A stretch of DNA of 64,000 nucleotides from Loripinus fragilis (taxonomy: Eukaryota > Mollusca > Bivalvia > Lucinida > Lucinidae): contig OZ026530.1 in the NCBI GenBank assembly GCA_964019695.1, positions 37,000,835-37,064,834 on the forward strand, read 5' to 3'. The number at the start of each line of letters is the position of its first letter. Positions within the stretch are counted from its first letter, which is position 1. The position numbers and the translations under genes were made by a program. This document shows positions 1-12,995 of the stretch, piece after piece. A model generated the notes under the pieces. The model had not been told where the DNA came from. It ran no database searches and worked only from the letters and a program-made list of their open reading frames with translations.

Positions 1-1380
1 TGGGTATGGATGACAAATAAATAAATAATAAATAGAAAAATATCGTTGTCAAAACATAGGACCTGAACCACCCAACCCTCCCTAAGGAAACTCTCTGGTT
101 GCGCGCATGCTTTTGTTTTTGCGCCTCATTGATTTAATTATAATTCATTATAATCATAAGTCATAAATACATCTTGAATATACATCTCAATGATCCAGGT
201 GTCCATGCAAGATTACATTACGTGAAAACAGATTGCCTTGTAAACGTCTTTATTTCAAATCCACCCATGTTTAATCAGAAGATTAAATAAATCTAAATAT
301 ATACAACGTATCAAATTTACTGCCCATCGTATCGTTTGTTCGCATGTACCTTACACCACCCACTGGAATAATGGTGACCAGGTATGATGGCTGTTCTGGT
401 TTCCATCTCTGTATAAGTTTATTAATTTGTGATGTTTTTTGGGGTTGCAAGTTATGGTACCTGCTTCCTGGTTTATCTGTCCTTTTAGTAGTTTTTGATG
501 TATTTTAAATTGCATGTTAAAATTGATTAGAATTTCTTTCCATAGTCACACATCTGCGTTTACCCAACCACTAGTCTACATTGCTTGTTTTCTATATCAA
601 TTTGACAGAAACTCAGTTCATCCAATCAAAATGGTTCGCATTTCAAAAGGACCAATCAGAATTATGCCTCTCACGCTCGTACATTTTTCAAACACGGGCG
701 ACAGCTTCAAGAAAATTCTAGTTTCTTATGGACGCTTTATCAAATTATTCTTACCAAAAATGGTCAGATTAAAAGCTTCAAAGAATATGTTTTTTCTGTG
801 GAAAAGGTAGTTTGTTCAAATGGGCTTTTCACATAGGTCAAGTAAGTATTGTTGAGGTCCCCCCTCCCCCCATTGATCAAGCCAATCCTTTTGCATACAG
901 TTGTAGGTTTACATTACACATACCATATACAATTTGCATGCTTGATCAAATGGGGAAGACTGTCAAAATGTTTAAAACAATTAGTATAAAAGTTTATTAG
1001 TCACTAAATCTGTACACAAACCTGTAGATTAATATTAATTTACAATGGCGTATAAACAGTATGCAGTTAATGATACACCTCATTGAACAGGTCAGACTGG
1101 TTGAGCTATAAACAGAACAGGTAGAATCTGTGTGTAAGACATTTACAGGTAATAGTCAAAAGTTATGGGAAACATACTTATTTATCAAAAACAAAAAATT
1201 ATTCAAGACCCAAATTATGCAAACGCAACACTTTTGTCTCCAGTTTTGTGCTAAATGATTACCTGACAAAACGTTGGTTTTCTGCGAAAAGTTAAATGGT
1301 CACAAAATATACCACTACCTCCTTAATCTTAATGTCTTGGAATTAATATGCAATACTTTCCAAATATATTTAGTTTATTA
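1..1380. other. no gene recognised, AT-rich
   Basis: I see no exon, motif or repeat that I can name here. The open stretches on both strands are short, have no family resemblance and lack splice signals at sensible places. A short C-rich run lies near 859-870. Confidence 0.5.
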
Positions 1381-1440
1381 GGTGCACTGAATGTAAGGTT
1401 TTAATTAACGCACAAAAATACAGTTGTCAATTATTTTAAT
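1381..1440 (+). repeat. left part of a dispersed repeat (continues at 2307)
   Basis: The stretch beginning GGTGCACTGAATGTAAGG matches the start of the copy at 26081-26200. The match breaks near 1440 and resumes near 2307 (GTTGTCAATTATACATAATC, then a shared AATAGGAGACTGT). About 870 bp therefore appear to have been inserted between the two halves. Confidence 0.5.
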
Positions 1441-1799
1441 CAATGTTTTATTTCGAAGAAATTGCATAGCATGAGTAAATAATACATTATTATACATGAG
1501 CACATGACAGGATCTGATAACAAGCATCACTGCTTATAGCAATCAATTCCTGCATACAATGAGCAATCTGATGGCGCTGTCTAGCATTTTTATAACAGCT
1601 TACGAGACAAGAGCAGCTTCGTTTTGGAAACGTCTGAGCGCCCCAGTTTCAATCTGGAATGCCAAGACGCTATCAAAACCAAGACGAATATTCAACTCAT
1701 TATGCCAGCTCAGAAATTGTATTATGGTGCATGCTTACTCAAATAATTGTATGCTTATACTATAAAGTATCATAGCTCTTACATATGTAAAGTAGAACT

Positions 1800-1802
<3 letters not shown>

Positions 1803-1841
<39 letters not shown>
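1803..1841. repeat. (GA)n microsatellite
   Basis: About nineteen uninterrupted GA dinucleotides. Confidence 0.95.
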
Positions 1842-1842
<1 letters not shown>

Positions 1843-1934
1843 ACAACCTCAGTGAACCTCCATTGCTTTTATTTTGCAGCTGGATCATACATACTCAAAT
1901 TCAAAGAGGCACTACTTAAGGTTAAAGTCCAAAT

Positions 1935-2309
1935 AAAAGTACATCGGTTGTTCTTGTCAGGTTTGTTATTTGGCTAATTGACGTGACCATTTCATCACGC
2001 ATGTTAGTGTAGCGGGGGCAGGTCAAGAGATAGTGAGTGTTGCTTTCAACTTCACCACATATATAATAAGGGTTGCCTTCCAAATTGCGTTTGTGAAGAT
2101 GCTAGTTCAATGAGCTACATTATGTTCGTAGGCATGTGTGTAATACTTGGTAGAATCTGTCACCACAAAAATAGTATTTGGGTACTTTGGGAGTGTCCTG
2201 AGTAAGAAGATGCTTAAATGTGGTTAGAGTATCAACAGATCTGAATGAGTCAGGAAGGTTATTCCATGCTTGTATAGTTGATGGGAGAAAAGAGTCTGCA
2301 TATGTTCGT
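1935..2309 (-). pseudogene. LINE (non-LTR retrotransposon) ORF2 C-terminus, decayed
   Basis: On the minus strand one frame reads ADSFLPSTIQAWNNLPDSFR, then SVDTLTTFKHLL. This is the 'F.P.TI..WN.LP...R....L..FK..L' block found after the reverse transcriptase domain in CR1/Jockey-type LINEs. About 55 residues on, the same frame reads NPYYICGEVESNTHYLLTCP, matching the C-terminal 'C.CG..E...H.L..CP' knuckle of such elements. Two in-frame stops lie between the blocks, so the copy is dead. No 5' part (endonuclease, RT palm) is seen upstream on that strand, consistent with 5' truncation. It lies in the segment that splits the repeat at 1381/2307 and is probably part of that insertion. The exact clade is not certain. 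Confidence 0.8.
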
Positions 2310-2400
2310 TGTCAATTATACATAATCCTAGCCACAGAATCTCAAAATTTGGGCAGATGAATAGGAGACTGTTCGAGGTCCTTGGTCACTTTTCAAACTC
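2307..2400 (+). repeat. right part of the dispersed repeat split from 1381-1440
   Basis: Continues the similarity to 26120-26200 (…CCTAGCCACAG…, …GAATAGGAGACTGT…). Confidence 0.45.
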
Positions 2401-3803
2401 ATTTTTTCTGGCCAAGCGCTAATACCATTAAAATGATTTTTCCCTAAATATTGGCAAAAGCTTAGCGGTTTTTTGGAAAAAGTTGTCTTTAAATCCACAG
2501 TTTTGGGGCTAAAATGCAAAAATCTGCTTTTTTGAAGACAAAATTGTGTTGATTGAAGTTTCAATCAAACTTAAGCGCAGTTAGTAATAAACTGGCCTAG
2601 CCGACTTAAAAACACACAAACACTTGAAATTTTGAATATCACATTTTTGAGATTTTTGAAATTCATCAGTAGCACGTGCTAGAATTGTTGAACGCATATT
2701 ATTTTATCTGAACATGATAGGCCAAACTCAAAAGAATTTGATTCAGTCATTTTGTAACGACAAATATTTCACTGCTGCTGTGCACTCCCGTTTTGAATGT
2801 GAAACTTAAAAAAATAATTTGATGGTATTTTGTAGTTTTTTTTCAATTTCCAAATTAGAACAGTGACGTCTAGTAGTAATGAATAATCGCTGAAAAGTTT
2901 AATGCCGTGTCATAGATAATAAGGCATACACAACAGTGCGGTGTAAATTTCACGCTTGAAGCTTTATACCTGCTCAGAAATCGACCATTTTCTCTCTCAT
3001 AGAAACGTATCAAAGTTTCCTATTCGTTTAGAATACAGATTAAGGCCGTTCTGTACTTTTGTTGACAAATGAGAATATCATAATGACAGAAAATATGGAA
3101 AATGAACAAACTGAAAATGCAGTAGACAATAGCTTCGCAAATTCGTCGGGAGTTTTCGCCATGTTAACTACGCGAAATTGAATTGAGGCTCTCCAAGGGA
3201 CATTGTAATAGAGTGGACGATTAAATTTTGACACAGTGCGTGTAATATACTTAAAAGCAAAAGAAACGCATATTTTAAACCTTAGTGAATGGCTCAATAT
3301 TGTACTTTTGTTTGAATGAAAATATTTGACAAGACCAAATCGTTCACTCCGGATCATTTTTTCGACATTGCAAAGAAAATAAAAAAAATAATGGCAAAAT
3401 TGCTAAAAACAATAAAAACGGTGGGGACAGTTGTGGAATTCATGATTCGAGCCCAAATTGTGTGTGTAACTGCAGCATAATGTATGAAAATACAAAACGG
3501 TATAAAACATTAGAAACCACTAATAAAGGAAATTTTCTGCATTTTCATGTGTTATGCGCGGAATTTCAAAATAATCAAAACTCGGGCTTGCTTGGCCATG
3601 TGGAAAGTTGTGGATAATAGGGGGTAAGAAATTACTCAATATAATGATTTAAAGCGATTTTCCTGACTTTAATATGCGTGTGTGTTAAACACTTCCGGTT
3701 TGCCTCTCCACAACGTAATGCGTAAATATTGACCAACGTTGAAGAATTCTTAACTTTCTAAACTCTGGGTGTAAAGTGCATATCATGATTAAGAAGCAGT
3801 GTA
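2401..3803. other. no recognised gene; one unassigned minus-strand ORF
   Basis: The longest opening is 105 codons on the minus strand (3357 to 3040). Its last part, starting at an internal Met, reads MAKTPDEFAKLLSTAFSVCS and then a hydrophobic stretch. I do not recognise it, and nothing downstream continues it. It could be chance or a repeat remnant. Confidence 0.3.
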
Positions 3804-6203
3804 AAGGGGGAGTTCCAAATCTGCCCACGCATGGATTTCGATAATATTTTGCATGTTGAATACCTACGTTAAAACAACAACAAAAATGAAATTATTTCAT
3901 TCCTTGAAGGCTGTTAGGCCACAGGGGGGCACCTCGATGTACACTCTCTTTGTACTAATATATGACCTATTAAATATCAGTCTCAAATCATTAACATTAT
4001 TGACTGCTACATTTTTTGAATGGAATATGAAAGGAGACTTCCCATGGTATACCATACTACCATTAATGTATAGGAATACATCTAGATATTTTTTTTCTGA
4101 CCCATCAAAATTTAAATGATCCCCATATTGAACACTTAAGTTAGTGTCTATAGGGGATTCTGTCCTAATATTTACCATGTTTCAGTTTTTGTCAACCCAT
4201 AATATTTTCAGAAGAGTAGGTCGAATAATTCCTCTTTATGCATGTAAATTTTCATAAAATTTGGACACCGGTAAAAGTGTTATAATTTGCAAGAAATGAG
4301 TTAAGTCAGTTTTGATTCTTAAGTGATTTTAAATAAAATATTCCAGTTAGGTCTTATAAACAGCAGTGTTTCCACCAGTATTATTCTAAAAACGCATTGA
4401 CTATCACTATTTAGTATCTTCATCCAAATTAGGTCCAAAATATATTTGGTGTCAGAAGTTTTAGCTAATTCAATAGCATAAAACTGGCATTTTTGTAAGC
4501 AGCGCTTGATAGGTAGCACTTGGTCTAGAACTTAGTTGTACGGTTGGATGTCCAGCAGGTATCATTTGTGAATTGATCTTCCACTGGTTTCCAAAATTTT
4601 TGGACTGAAGCCAGCAGGTGGTTATGTTCTTAATGTCTTTCAGCCATTGAAAAAATTCAAACATATTAGGATTTATGCTAGGTAATTCATTGTCTCCATC
4701 TACATTCTATGTTCCTGTTGCACCTAGAATCTTATGTCCCTCCGAATCAAATATTGAGGGTTAATTGGTTCAGGACTATGTGCATACTTCTCATTAACTC
4801 TTATAAACTAAGTGAAACCAGGTCAAGTGTTTAAGAAATTGTGTTTGTTCTCACTATTTTGGTAGGTTCTTTTTTCAGAGAACTTGGATTTCACACCAGC
4901 TGTCTTTGTATTTGGTTAAGCTTCCCCCGTACATTGATAAAGTCTTCTATTTTCAAATTCTGTTCCTTATGAAATATTTAGTTTCAGAAGAAAGTAGAAG
5001 ACAATTTAAGTCAGTGCTAGGAGGCATGATAGCTGCAGCACTTTCCATTTAGTGTCAGGCAGAGACTGAGTGAAACTGAGTCTTAAGTTTTAAAACTTTA
5101 TAGTTTATTTCTTTTATGGAATGATCCGTTTTCTTACATAATTTAAATAGTATCTTTATCTTGCAGTCCCTTAGTCACTCAGTGTGCACATTTCAATCAA
5201 TGGTTTACAGAATCTTATTTGAATTGCATTGTATCTTAATTGGTATCAATTGTGGTTATTTCTCCTGCATTAAGTTCTATCAGCCCAAACATTTCAAAAT
5301 CGTATCCAAAAATACTTACTATAAACCCCATTTAAAATCATTAATATTCCAACAAAAGTTTTCAAACTGCTCCAATAAATAGAAATGGAGTTGATGAAAA
5401 CAAAAATGATACTTTTTAAGATTATAAATAGATTTCCAAATATCAAGAAAAACTTAGCGAATTTATGAATGTGTACAAACTGAACATCTGGCATTAGACA
5501 GGTGAAACAGTCTTTGTGCTGTTATTTGCATCGTGGTTAAAGATTCATGAATTTGATTCTCAAATGACCTCATAATCATAATGCTGTCATACTAAACAAT
5601 TCGGTAAAACTGGACATAAATATTTATGATAAACTCAATAACATTTATTCATTTAACAAATGTCTTCACTCACCATTCATACAAATTGTATTTCCAGGCT
5701 TCAAATCTTGTGACTATTATCCTTATACATATAGTCAAATTATATATAGATGGGAAAAGTTGACAAGAACTGTAACACACCATAATTAAAACCCAAACAT
5801 TGTTGATATAATTTGTACAGCAGAATTTGAGTAAATATTCTAAAAGAAACATTAATTTAAACAATTTATGTGATAGATATGGTAATGTTTGTACCGCACA
5901 CATAAGCTAGAACTCACAGATTATTCTGATAATTATCATTTATAGACATTTTATTTTCTGATAGATGCAAATTAGGCTGATTTGGGGGGGGGGGGGGGGG
6001 GCGGAAGGGGCGTAACCCTATAGTCACATACTACACAATACCAAATGTTGTAACCAACCAATGAAAAGCGATTGAAAAAATACTTATAAGCCAAACAGTC
6101 AATTTGCATAATATCACCAAGATCTATGTCTGTGCAGAACAGAACTCTATGTAAATTGAGTATACTGCTGGAAGTTAACATAAATCTTGATTTGTACATT
6201 CTG
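3804..6203 (-). repeat. left arm of the 5.2-kb inverted repeat
   Basis: The arm holds decayed coding-like stretches on the minus strand (4178-3897, 4664-4470, 4519-4319) with counterparts on the + strand of the other arm. They are broken differently in the two arms. No named domain was recognised. Confidence 0.75.
5984..6001. repeat. poly-G run
   Basis: Eighteen Gs in the left arm, absent from the corresponding place in the right arm (near 6860). It is a private expansion or an assembly artefact. Confidence 0.85.
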
Positions 6204-6656
6204 CAAAATTTTGACCATTAAGATTAAAATTCAGAAAACTCCATTTTACCAGTTTTATTTTTTTCTTGAAATTTTATGATTATAACAAACACTTGTGTGG
6301 ACAAATTTGATATAAATTTCAAAGGTTGACAAGAACAGCAACTAGGCAAAATTGACAAGTTAATTTGATGAAAATATTTTCAAAATGTTAAATTTAGGGG
6401 TACCTTTAAACAAAATTTGATGTGGACTTGTTTATTTTATACATTGAAATACATGTATGGTACATACATAATTACAAATTATTAGGCATCATATTGAGAA
6501 TAAATTAGGTTGAAAAATCAAAAATCTTGTCGCCTAGGGCCACTTTTAATTAAGGTGTCCATTTTTTTAATTTTAAAATTTAAAATTATTTAAATTTAAC
6601 AACTGAAATAGATGAATGGGTAAATATCTCACAAATAGAACACACATGTAAAAGAC
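6204..6656. other. spacer between the inverted arms
   Basis: AT-rich and not duplicated; nothing coding is seen. Confidence 0.5.
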
Positions 6657-9049
6657 AAAAATGTAAAAATCAAGATTTTATGTAAACTTCCAGCAGTATG
6701 CTCAATTTACATAGAGTTCTGCTCTGCACAGGCATATATCTTGATGATATTATGCAAATTGACTGTTTGGCTTATAAGTATTTTGTTTTCAATTGCTTTT
6801 TATTGGTTGGTTACAATATTCGGTATTGTGTAGTATGTGATTATAGGGGTACCCTCCAAATCAGCCCAATTTGCATCTATCTGAAATCAGAATGACTATA
6901 AATGATAATTATCAGAATAATCTGTGAGTTCTAGCTTATGTGTGCGGTGCACACATTACCATATCTATCACATAAATTGTTTAAAATAATGTTTCTTTTA
7001 GAATATTTACTCTTATTCAGCTGTACAAATTATATCAACAATGTTTGGGTTTTAATTATGGTGTGTTACAGTTCTTGTCAACCTTTCCCATCTATATATA
7101 ATTTGACTATATGTATACGGATACTATTCACAAGATTTGAAGCCCAGAAATATATTTTTGTTTGAATGGTGTCAGAGTCAGACTTTTGTTCAATGAATAG
7201 ATATTATTGAATTCATCATAAATATTTATGCCTAGTTTTACAGAATTGTTTAGTATGTCAGCATTATGATTATGAGGTCATTTGAGAATCAAATTCATGA
7301 TTCTATAACCACGATGGAAATAACAGCACAAAGACTGTTTCACCTCGTCTAATGCCAGATGTTCAGTATGTATACATTCAAAAATTCGCTAAGTGTTTCT
7401 TAATATTTGAAAATCCATTAATAATCTTAAAAAATATCATTTTTATTTTCATCAACTCCATTTCTATTTATTGGAGCAGTTTTAAAGCTTTTGTTGGAAT
7501 ATTAATGATTTTAAATGGGGTTTATGATAAGTATTTTTGGATACACTTTTGAAATGTTTTGGTGGATAGAACTTAATGCAGGAGAAATAACCACAATCAA
7601 TACAAATTAAGATACAATGCAATTCAAATAAGATTCTGTAAACCATTCATTAAAATGTACTTACTGAGTGACTAAGGGACTGCAAAATAAAGATACTATT
7701 TAAATAATGCGGGAAAACGGATCATTCCATAATAGAAACAAACTATAAAGTTTTACAACTTAAGACTCAGTTTCACTCAGTTTCTGCATGACACTAAATG
7801 GAAAGTGCTGCAGCTCTTATGTCTCCTAGCACTGGCTTTAATTGTCTTCTACTTTCTGCTGAAACTAAATATTCCAGAAGGAACAGAATATAAAAATACA
7901 ACACTTTATCAATGTACGGGGGGAGTTTAGCCCAATACAAAGACAGCTGGTGTGAAATCCAAGTTTTTTGAAAAAAGAACCTACCAAAATAGTTAGAACA
8001 TTCACAATTTCTTAAACATTTGACCTGGTTTCACTTAGTTTATGAGAGATAATGAAAAGTATGCACATAGTCCTGAACCAATTAACCCTCAATATTTAAT
8101 TTGGAGGGAAATAAGATAGAGGTGCAACTGGAACATAGAATGTAGACGGAGACGATGAATTACCTAGCATTAATCCTAATCTGTTTGAATTTTTTCAATG
8201 GCTGAAAGACATTAAGAACATAACCACCTGTTGGCTTCAGTTAAAAAAATAATTTGGAAACCAGTGGAAGATCAATTTACAAATGATACCTGCTGGACAT
8301 CCACCCGTACAACTAAGTTCTAGACCAAGTGCTACTTATCAAGTGCTGCTTACAAAAATGCCAGTTTTATGCTATTGAATTAGCTAAAACTTCTGACACC
8401 AAAAATACTTTGGACCTAATTTGGATGAAGACACAAAATAGTGATAGTCAATGCGTTTTTAGAATTATACTGGTGGAAAAACTGCGGTTTGTAAGAGCTA
8501 ATTGGAATATTTTATTTGAAATCTCTTAAGGATAAAAACTGACTTAACTCATTTCATGCAAATTATAACACTTTTACCGGTGTCCAAATTTTATGAAAAT
8601 TTACATGCATAAAGAGGATGTATATGACCTACTTTTCTGAAAAAATTTTGGGTTGACAAAAACTGGAACATGGTAAATATTAGGACAGAATCCCCTATAG
8701 ACACTTACTTAAGTGCTCAATATGGGGATAAATCAAATTTTGATGGGTCAGAAAAAAAAATATAGGTGTATTCATATACATTTATGGTAGTAAGGTATAC
8801 CCTGGGAAGTCTTCTTTCATATTCCATTCAAAGAATGTAGCAGTCAATAATGCTAATGATTTGAGACTGATATTTAAAAGGTCATATATTAGTACAAATA
8901 GGGTGTACATCAAGGTGCCCCCTTGTGGCCTAACAGCCTTCGAGGAATGAAATAATTTCATTTTTGTAGTTGTTATAACGTAGGTATTCAACATACAAAA
9001 TATTATGAAAATCCATGCGTGGGCAGATTTGGAACTCCCCCTTTAAAAA
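6657..9049 (+). repeat. right arm of the 5.2-kb inverted repeat
   Basis: Reverse complement of 3804-6203. The open stretches at 6698-6895, 6938-7165, 7352-7552 and 8329-8529 correspond to minus-strand stretches in the left arm. None is intact across the arm. Confidence 0.75.
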
Positions 9050-11160
9050 ATTTCTGTGCGTGGGCAGAACCCTATGTAACTTCCATATAGGGTGGAACTC
9101 CCCCTTTCACGAAATTCGATTCAGTGGTAATAGGGTAATTTGTAAATTTGTTTCAAAATCTTGTGTGTTTTCTTAGCATGCCAGGAGTAATGTCCCATTA
9201 ATATCCATCAAGGCTAAATTTCTCCAACTTCTCATTTAGGCTACACAAGGTTTCATCTGTATTAAAAGTAAATTTTACACTTAAAACCAACAAATATGAT
9301 GAAGCTGCAAAAATTATTAGTTTTCGTGGCATTTCAGTCACCAGGACAAAAACGAGCTAAGCACATGTAATCGCGACTAAAAATAACTCAGGACATTTTC
9401 TGAGATAATCACCAAAACTTCTAAATAAGGAAATCACAAACTTTAAACAATAAAGCAAATTTCATATGTCAGATAAGCCAGGTGACTTTTGCTTTTGACC
9501 CCATAGGCATTTATGCTTTAGTCGCGCATGACTGAGTAAAGATTTTCCAGGTTTAGTTTGAAGACAAACATAATGCAATGTTGATGACTTTCAAACTGTT
9601 TACTTCTATATAAATATGCGTTTTTATTGCTGTTAAGTATACGTACACACTGCTGAATTTTAATCTAGTAATACTATCAATGTACATTACACGTAAATGT
9701 TCTATGTTATTTTATCATTTTATAAAAAAACGCTGACTATAGCGATGACCACATAACGTCACTGACATGCCGTATTCCTCGTAACCCATGAAATGTTTAT
9801 CGCCAGGAGCCCCGCGATTATGTGCGGGTTTTTGCCGCGTTTTCTTTATAGGTATGGCGTTAATAGTAGCATAGTTACAGATACTCATTCCTCATACATA
9901 ATGCAGCCTATATTCTACTTCAGTTTATATGGTATAACGGCGTGTAAATGTATATTTTACCTCGGAAACCCAATGTTTACATATCGCTAGACGAGATTTT
10001 CATAAGTCAAGAAAAGACCTGCAAAGTATTCACGTGTCTTTAGTCTTAGACATTGTCATTATGCACGGCGTAAATACATAACGTTACTAAATATGTAAAA
10101 CACTAGTGGTGTATCAGATTAATTTAAATGCATGGCGTCAGATCACTCACAGACGCGAAGGTACAGTGACAGTAGATAGATTCGTACAGTAGACAGATTC
10201 ATACACTCGGCAGTTCTAGCCCTCTGCGGCATTTAGTATGCTAATTAAAAGCCCATTAATTACACCAGAAATCAATCAGGCATTTCTGTCAATCATTTAC
10301 AGTGCCGATTTGCGGGTGCTTGGCAGTGCGAGAGCTTTGCAGATGACTTTTTCGGGCCACCGAAAGAGACATTGTGCTGATCCGCAAACCGTTTTTGTAC
10401 AGATTCAGATTCCGCAACCAATATAAAGCTTATTTAAGCACCAGATGGTAAGAAAATAATCCTATTTTGTATTTCAGGTACTAACATTTCTGCCCCTTTG
10501 CGAATTTGTGTACACTTTTTATCGATCTGCTGACCTCTGGTCGAAGCTGTCATTCCAGATATTCTAGAGTGATTATTTCCCTTTGCAACAACAACAACAA
10601 CAACAACTTAGAGGGAGACCTCATTATTTCAATTTGGTTGACTACTGAAAATCATATTGTCTCACATACAATCAAATGGTGTTGTTGTTGTTGTTTTTTC
10701 GTTTTTTTTATTTTTCACATGTTTCACATACATGACAACGTCCCCAACAAGCTAAAGTGTTATTCTGTTCTATTCTATTCCACTAACAAAAGTTGCCAGT
10801 TACTTTCAAGTTTCTAGCAAATAAATAACCATACAATTCAGCAGTTTAAAGTGAAATTGGTTGAATTTTATATATTTTATATTATTTCATCTCTGATTTG
10901 CTTGTAAAGTCAGATAAAAAGGTGTACGAAGCTGCATACTGTCATGTTCAATTTTTTCCAATTTTCCGCCATTTAAATAATGAACGCTCCCTAGCTTACT
11001 GGAAACGCTGAAAACGAAACTAGGTCAGCATAATAAACGAGACATGTGTATTTTCTTGGCTACGACAGATGAAAAGGCTAGTTAAAAAGGTAAGAAAGTT
11101 ATAATTAGATTACTGGCAAAGCTGTACGAATCTACCTTCTGCCACTCTATGTTCATTATT
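9050..11160. other. no host gene; partial MITE and simple repeats
   Basis: 9726-10160 resembles part of the GAGGATCTTACATGAGTGCT MITE family (compare 10104-10130 with 17586-17620). (CAA)n near 10588-10607 and (GTT)n near 10681-10697 form a small inverted pair. The rest is unassigned. Confidence 0.4.
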
Positions 11161-11163
11161 CAG

Positions 11164-11420
11164 ACATGCATTTCTTGCACACCGGATGGGTTTATCTGAG
11201 ATTTTACCCTGGGATAGAAAATCTTTCCCATATTATCCTACCCAGGCTGTCACGTGAGGTCTGTTCATTGGTTCTATTGAAACTCACGCACATGGTCGTC
11301 AAGTGACGTCATTGTTATGTTATAATGACGTCATCATGTCACGTCCCATCTCAGCGAATTCAGGAAATTCTGGGCACCTTTTTTTAACATAAAATGCGGT
11401 ATTTTATGATAAGCAAGACA
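11164..11420. repeat. partial copy of the composite palindromic element seen at 38012-38746
   Basis: TTGCACACCGGAT, TGAGATTTTACCCTGGGATA, CCAGGCTGTCACGT and GTCAAGTGACGTCATTGTTA match 38340-38590 in order. The copy is interrupted after 11420 by the tandem array and seems to resume at 12356. Confidence 0.65.
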
Positions 11421-12345
11421 AGAGGGCTCTAGGTCCCTGGATCGCTCACCTAAGTCCAGGCATATAAGTAGATTATATATTGGCCTGTGGCTAAGGAGAT
11501 ATGATATGATTTTAAGATATTTCTATTTTTAGCTCTGGTAGCCATGTTGTTCAGCCAAGCTGAACCTTCTGATCATTTTTGGTATAAGCCATTTGAGGAC
11601 CATTTCTGTGAAATTATTTGAAGATATTTCTTATCAATAGCTCTGCCAACCCCTTATTCGCAGAGCAAAACCATTTGTGCAATTTTGTCAGATGTCATCA
11701 TGAGGAACATTTCTGTGAAATTATTTTAAATTTGGACAAGTGGTTCAGAAGAAGATGCCATTTAAAGACATTTCTCATCTGGAGCTCTGGCGACCCCTGT
11801 ATTAAGCCAACAAAAGTGTTTGTGCGATTTTGGTAGAAGCCATCATGAGGAACAATTCAGTGAAATTATTTTGAATTTGAACCAGTGGTTCAGCAGGAGA
11901 TGTTGTTAAAAGAAATTTCTTATCAGGAGCTCTGGTGGCCCTTTTGTTCAGCAGAGTGGAACCATTTGTGCATTTTTGGTAAAGGGCATTATGAGAAGCA
12001 ATTCTGTGAAATTATTTTGAATTTGGACCAGTGGTCCTGGAGTAGATGTCGTTTAAAGATATTTTATCTGGAGCTCTGGTGGTGCTTTTGTTTAGCAGAG
12101 CGAAACCATTTGTGCAAATTTTGGTAGAAGGCATCATGAGGGAACAATTCTGTGTTTTTTTTTGGAATTTGGACCAGTGGTTCAGGAGGAGATGTTGTTT
12201 AAGATATTTCTTATCTGGAGCTCTGGTGAAACTTTTTCAGCGGAGCAAAACTCTTTGTGAATTTTTATAGAGGGACAATTGAGGAACAATTCTGAGAAAT
12301 TATTTTGAATTTTGACTAGATGTTCAGGAGGAGATGTCTTTTAAA
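11421..12345 (+). repeat. ~144-bp tandem repeat, about six units
   Basis: The array opens with CAAGAGGGCTCTAGGTCCCT and then repeats a unit marked by GGAGCTCTGGTGGCCCTTTT, ACCATTTGTGCAATTTTGG and TGTGAAATTATTTTGAATTT. Unit starts lie near 11531, 11638, 11781, 11926, 12069 and 12213. The openings in it are chance frames of the repeat and not genes. The opening motif is, to my knowledge, typical of a dispersed bivalve repeat. Confidence 0.8.
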
Positions 12346-12355
12346 TGAGCTAAAA

Positions 12356-12503
12356 AAGAATCCTTTAATCATGTGAGGATGGGATAGAAAAATCCGTCCC
12401 CCAGGATCACCCTTTGTCAGCACTCCGCAAGCTTCATGATGCCAAATACTGATCCTCGGGACAGATTTTCCTATCCCACACTCACAATCATGATGGATTC
12501 TTA
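12356..12503. repeat. palindromic MITE family F (GGATCACC…GGTGATCC)
   Basis: Inverted halves around GCAAGCTTCATGATG, with ATCCGTCCCCCAGGATCACC mirrored at the right. Related copies are at 20149-20306, 38012-38161, 38596-38746 and 55912-56060. Confidence 0.75.
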
Positions 12504-12548
12504 TAGTCCATCTCTCTGCATCCTAGTGGTGATAGATGCACTAAATAT

Positions 12549-12692
12549 AGAGAATACTAGGTGACAGTCTTTTGATATCAAGTTTACCAGGCAAGGCTTT
12601 GAGAACACTTGTTGACATCGCGATTCAACATGCGTTCTCAAAGCCGAACCTGGTAAACTTGATATCGAAAGACGCGAATCTGGTATTCTATT
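12549..12692. repeat. foldback (hairpin) element
   Basis: GATATCAAGTTTACCAGGCA…GGCTTTGAGAAC is mirrored by GTTCTCAAAGCC…CCTGGTAAACTTGATATC. Arms of about 42 bp surround a loop of about 25 bp, and weaker pairing continues outward. Confidence 0.8.
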
Positions 12693-12933
12693 TATCAGTT
12701 TACCCACTGTTTCACTCTTCAAACTAGCGATTACGACGTAATTTTCGATTTTTGTGTTGATCCAGCGTCATTAGCGACGTCATCATGACCTGATAAAGGC
12801 AACATGCCGTGAGATAGACAATGTTTATCAGGCAACGTGCGACAATGCAGTTAATATAAGAGGTAACTGATAAATTGGTTTAAACCCTCATTTATGTCAT
12901 GTCACTGCGCGTTTTAGTACGAAAATTCTGACT

Positions 12934-12995
12934 CATTATTACTATTACTATTATTATCATTACTATTATTATTATTATTATTATTAATATTATAG
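12934..12995. repeat. (ATT)n microsatellite that runs into a splice acceptor
   Basis: A TTATTATTA tract ends directly in AATATTATAG, the acceptor of the first visible sulfotransferase exon (12996). Confidence 0.85.

Larger units (their letters stand above)
3804..9049. mobile_element. 5.2-kb foldback element: two ~2.4-kb inverted arms around a ~450-bp spacer
   Basis: The segment 3804-6203 reappears, reverse-complemented, at 6657-9049. The outer ends share AAAGGGGGAGTTCCAAATCT; the right end carries a second, separate GGAACTCCCCCTTT motif near 9092-9106. The arms agree along their whole length apart from small indels and scattered substitutions. In the 125 bp I aligned next to the outer ends there were fewer than ten differences. 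On the strands running outward from the centre both arms contain matching but stop-broken open stretches, for example LLCLLALALIVFYFLLKLNI (right arm, near 7830), and a block near 8190-8530 mirrored at 4319-4664. I cannot assign these to any family. No transposase, integrase or polymerase motif is visible. A foldback transposon or an inverted duplication of an older element would both fit. Confidence 0.8.

Noticed and set aside
3040..3357. 105-codon minus-strand ORF as a gene
   Set aside because: No homology that I recognise and no splice partners; kept only as an unassigned opening.
11618..12270. Overlapping + strand ORFs of 70-80 codons with repeated peptides
   Set aside because: They are frames of the 144-bp tandem repeat and share its period.
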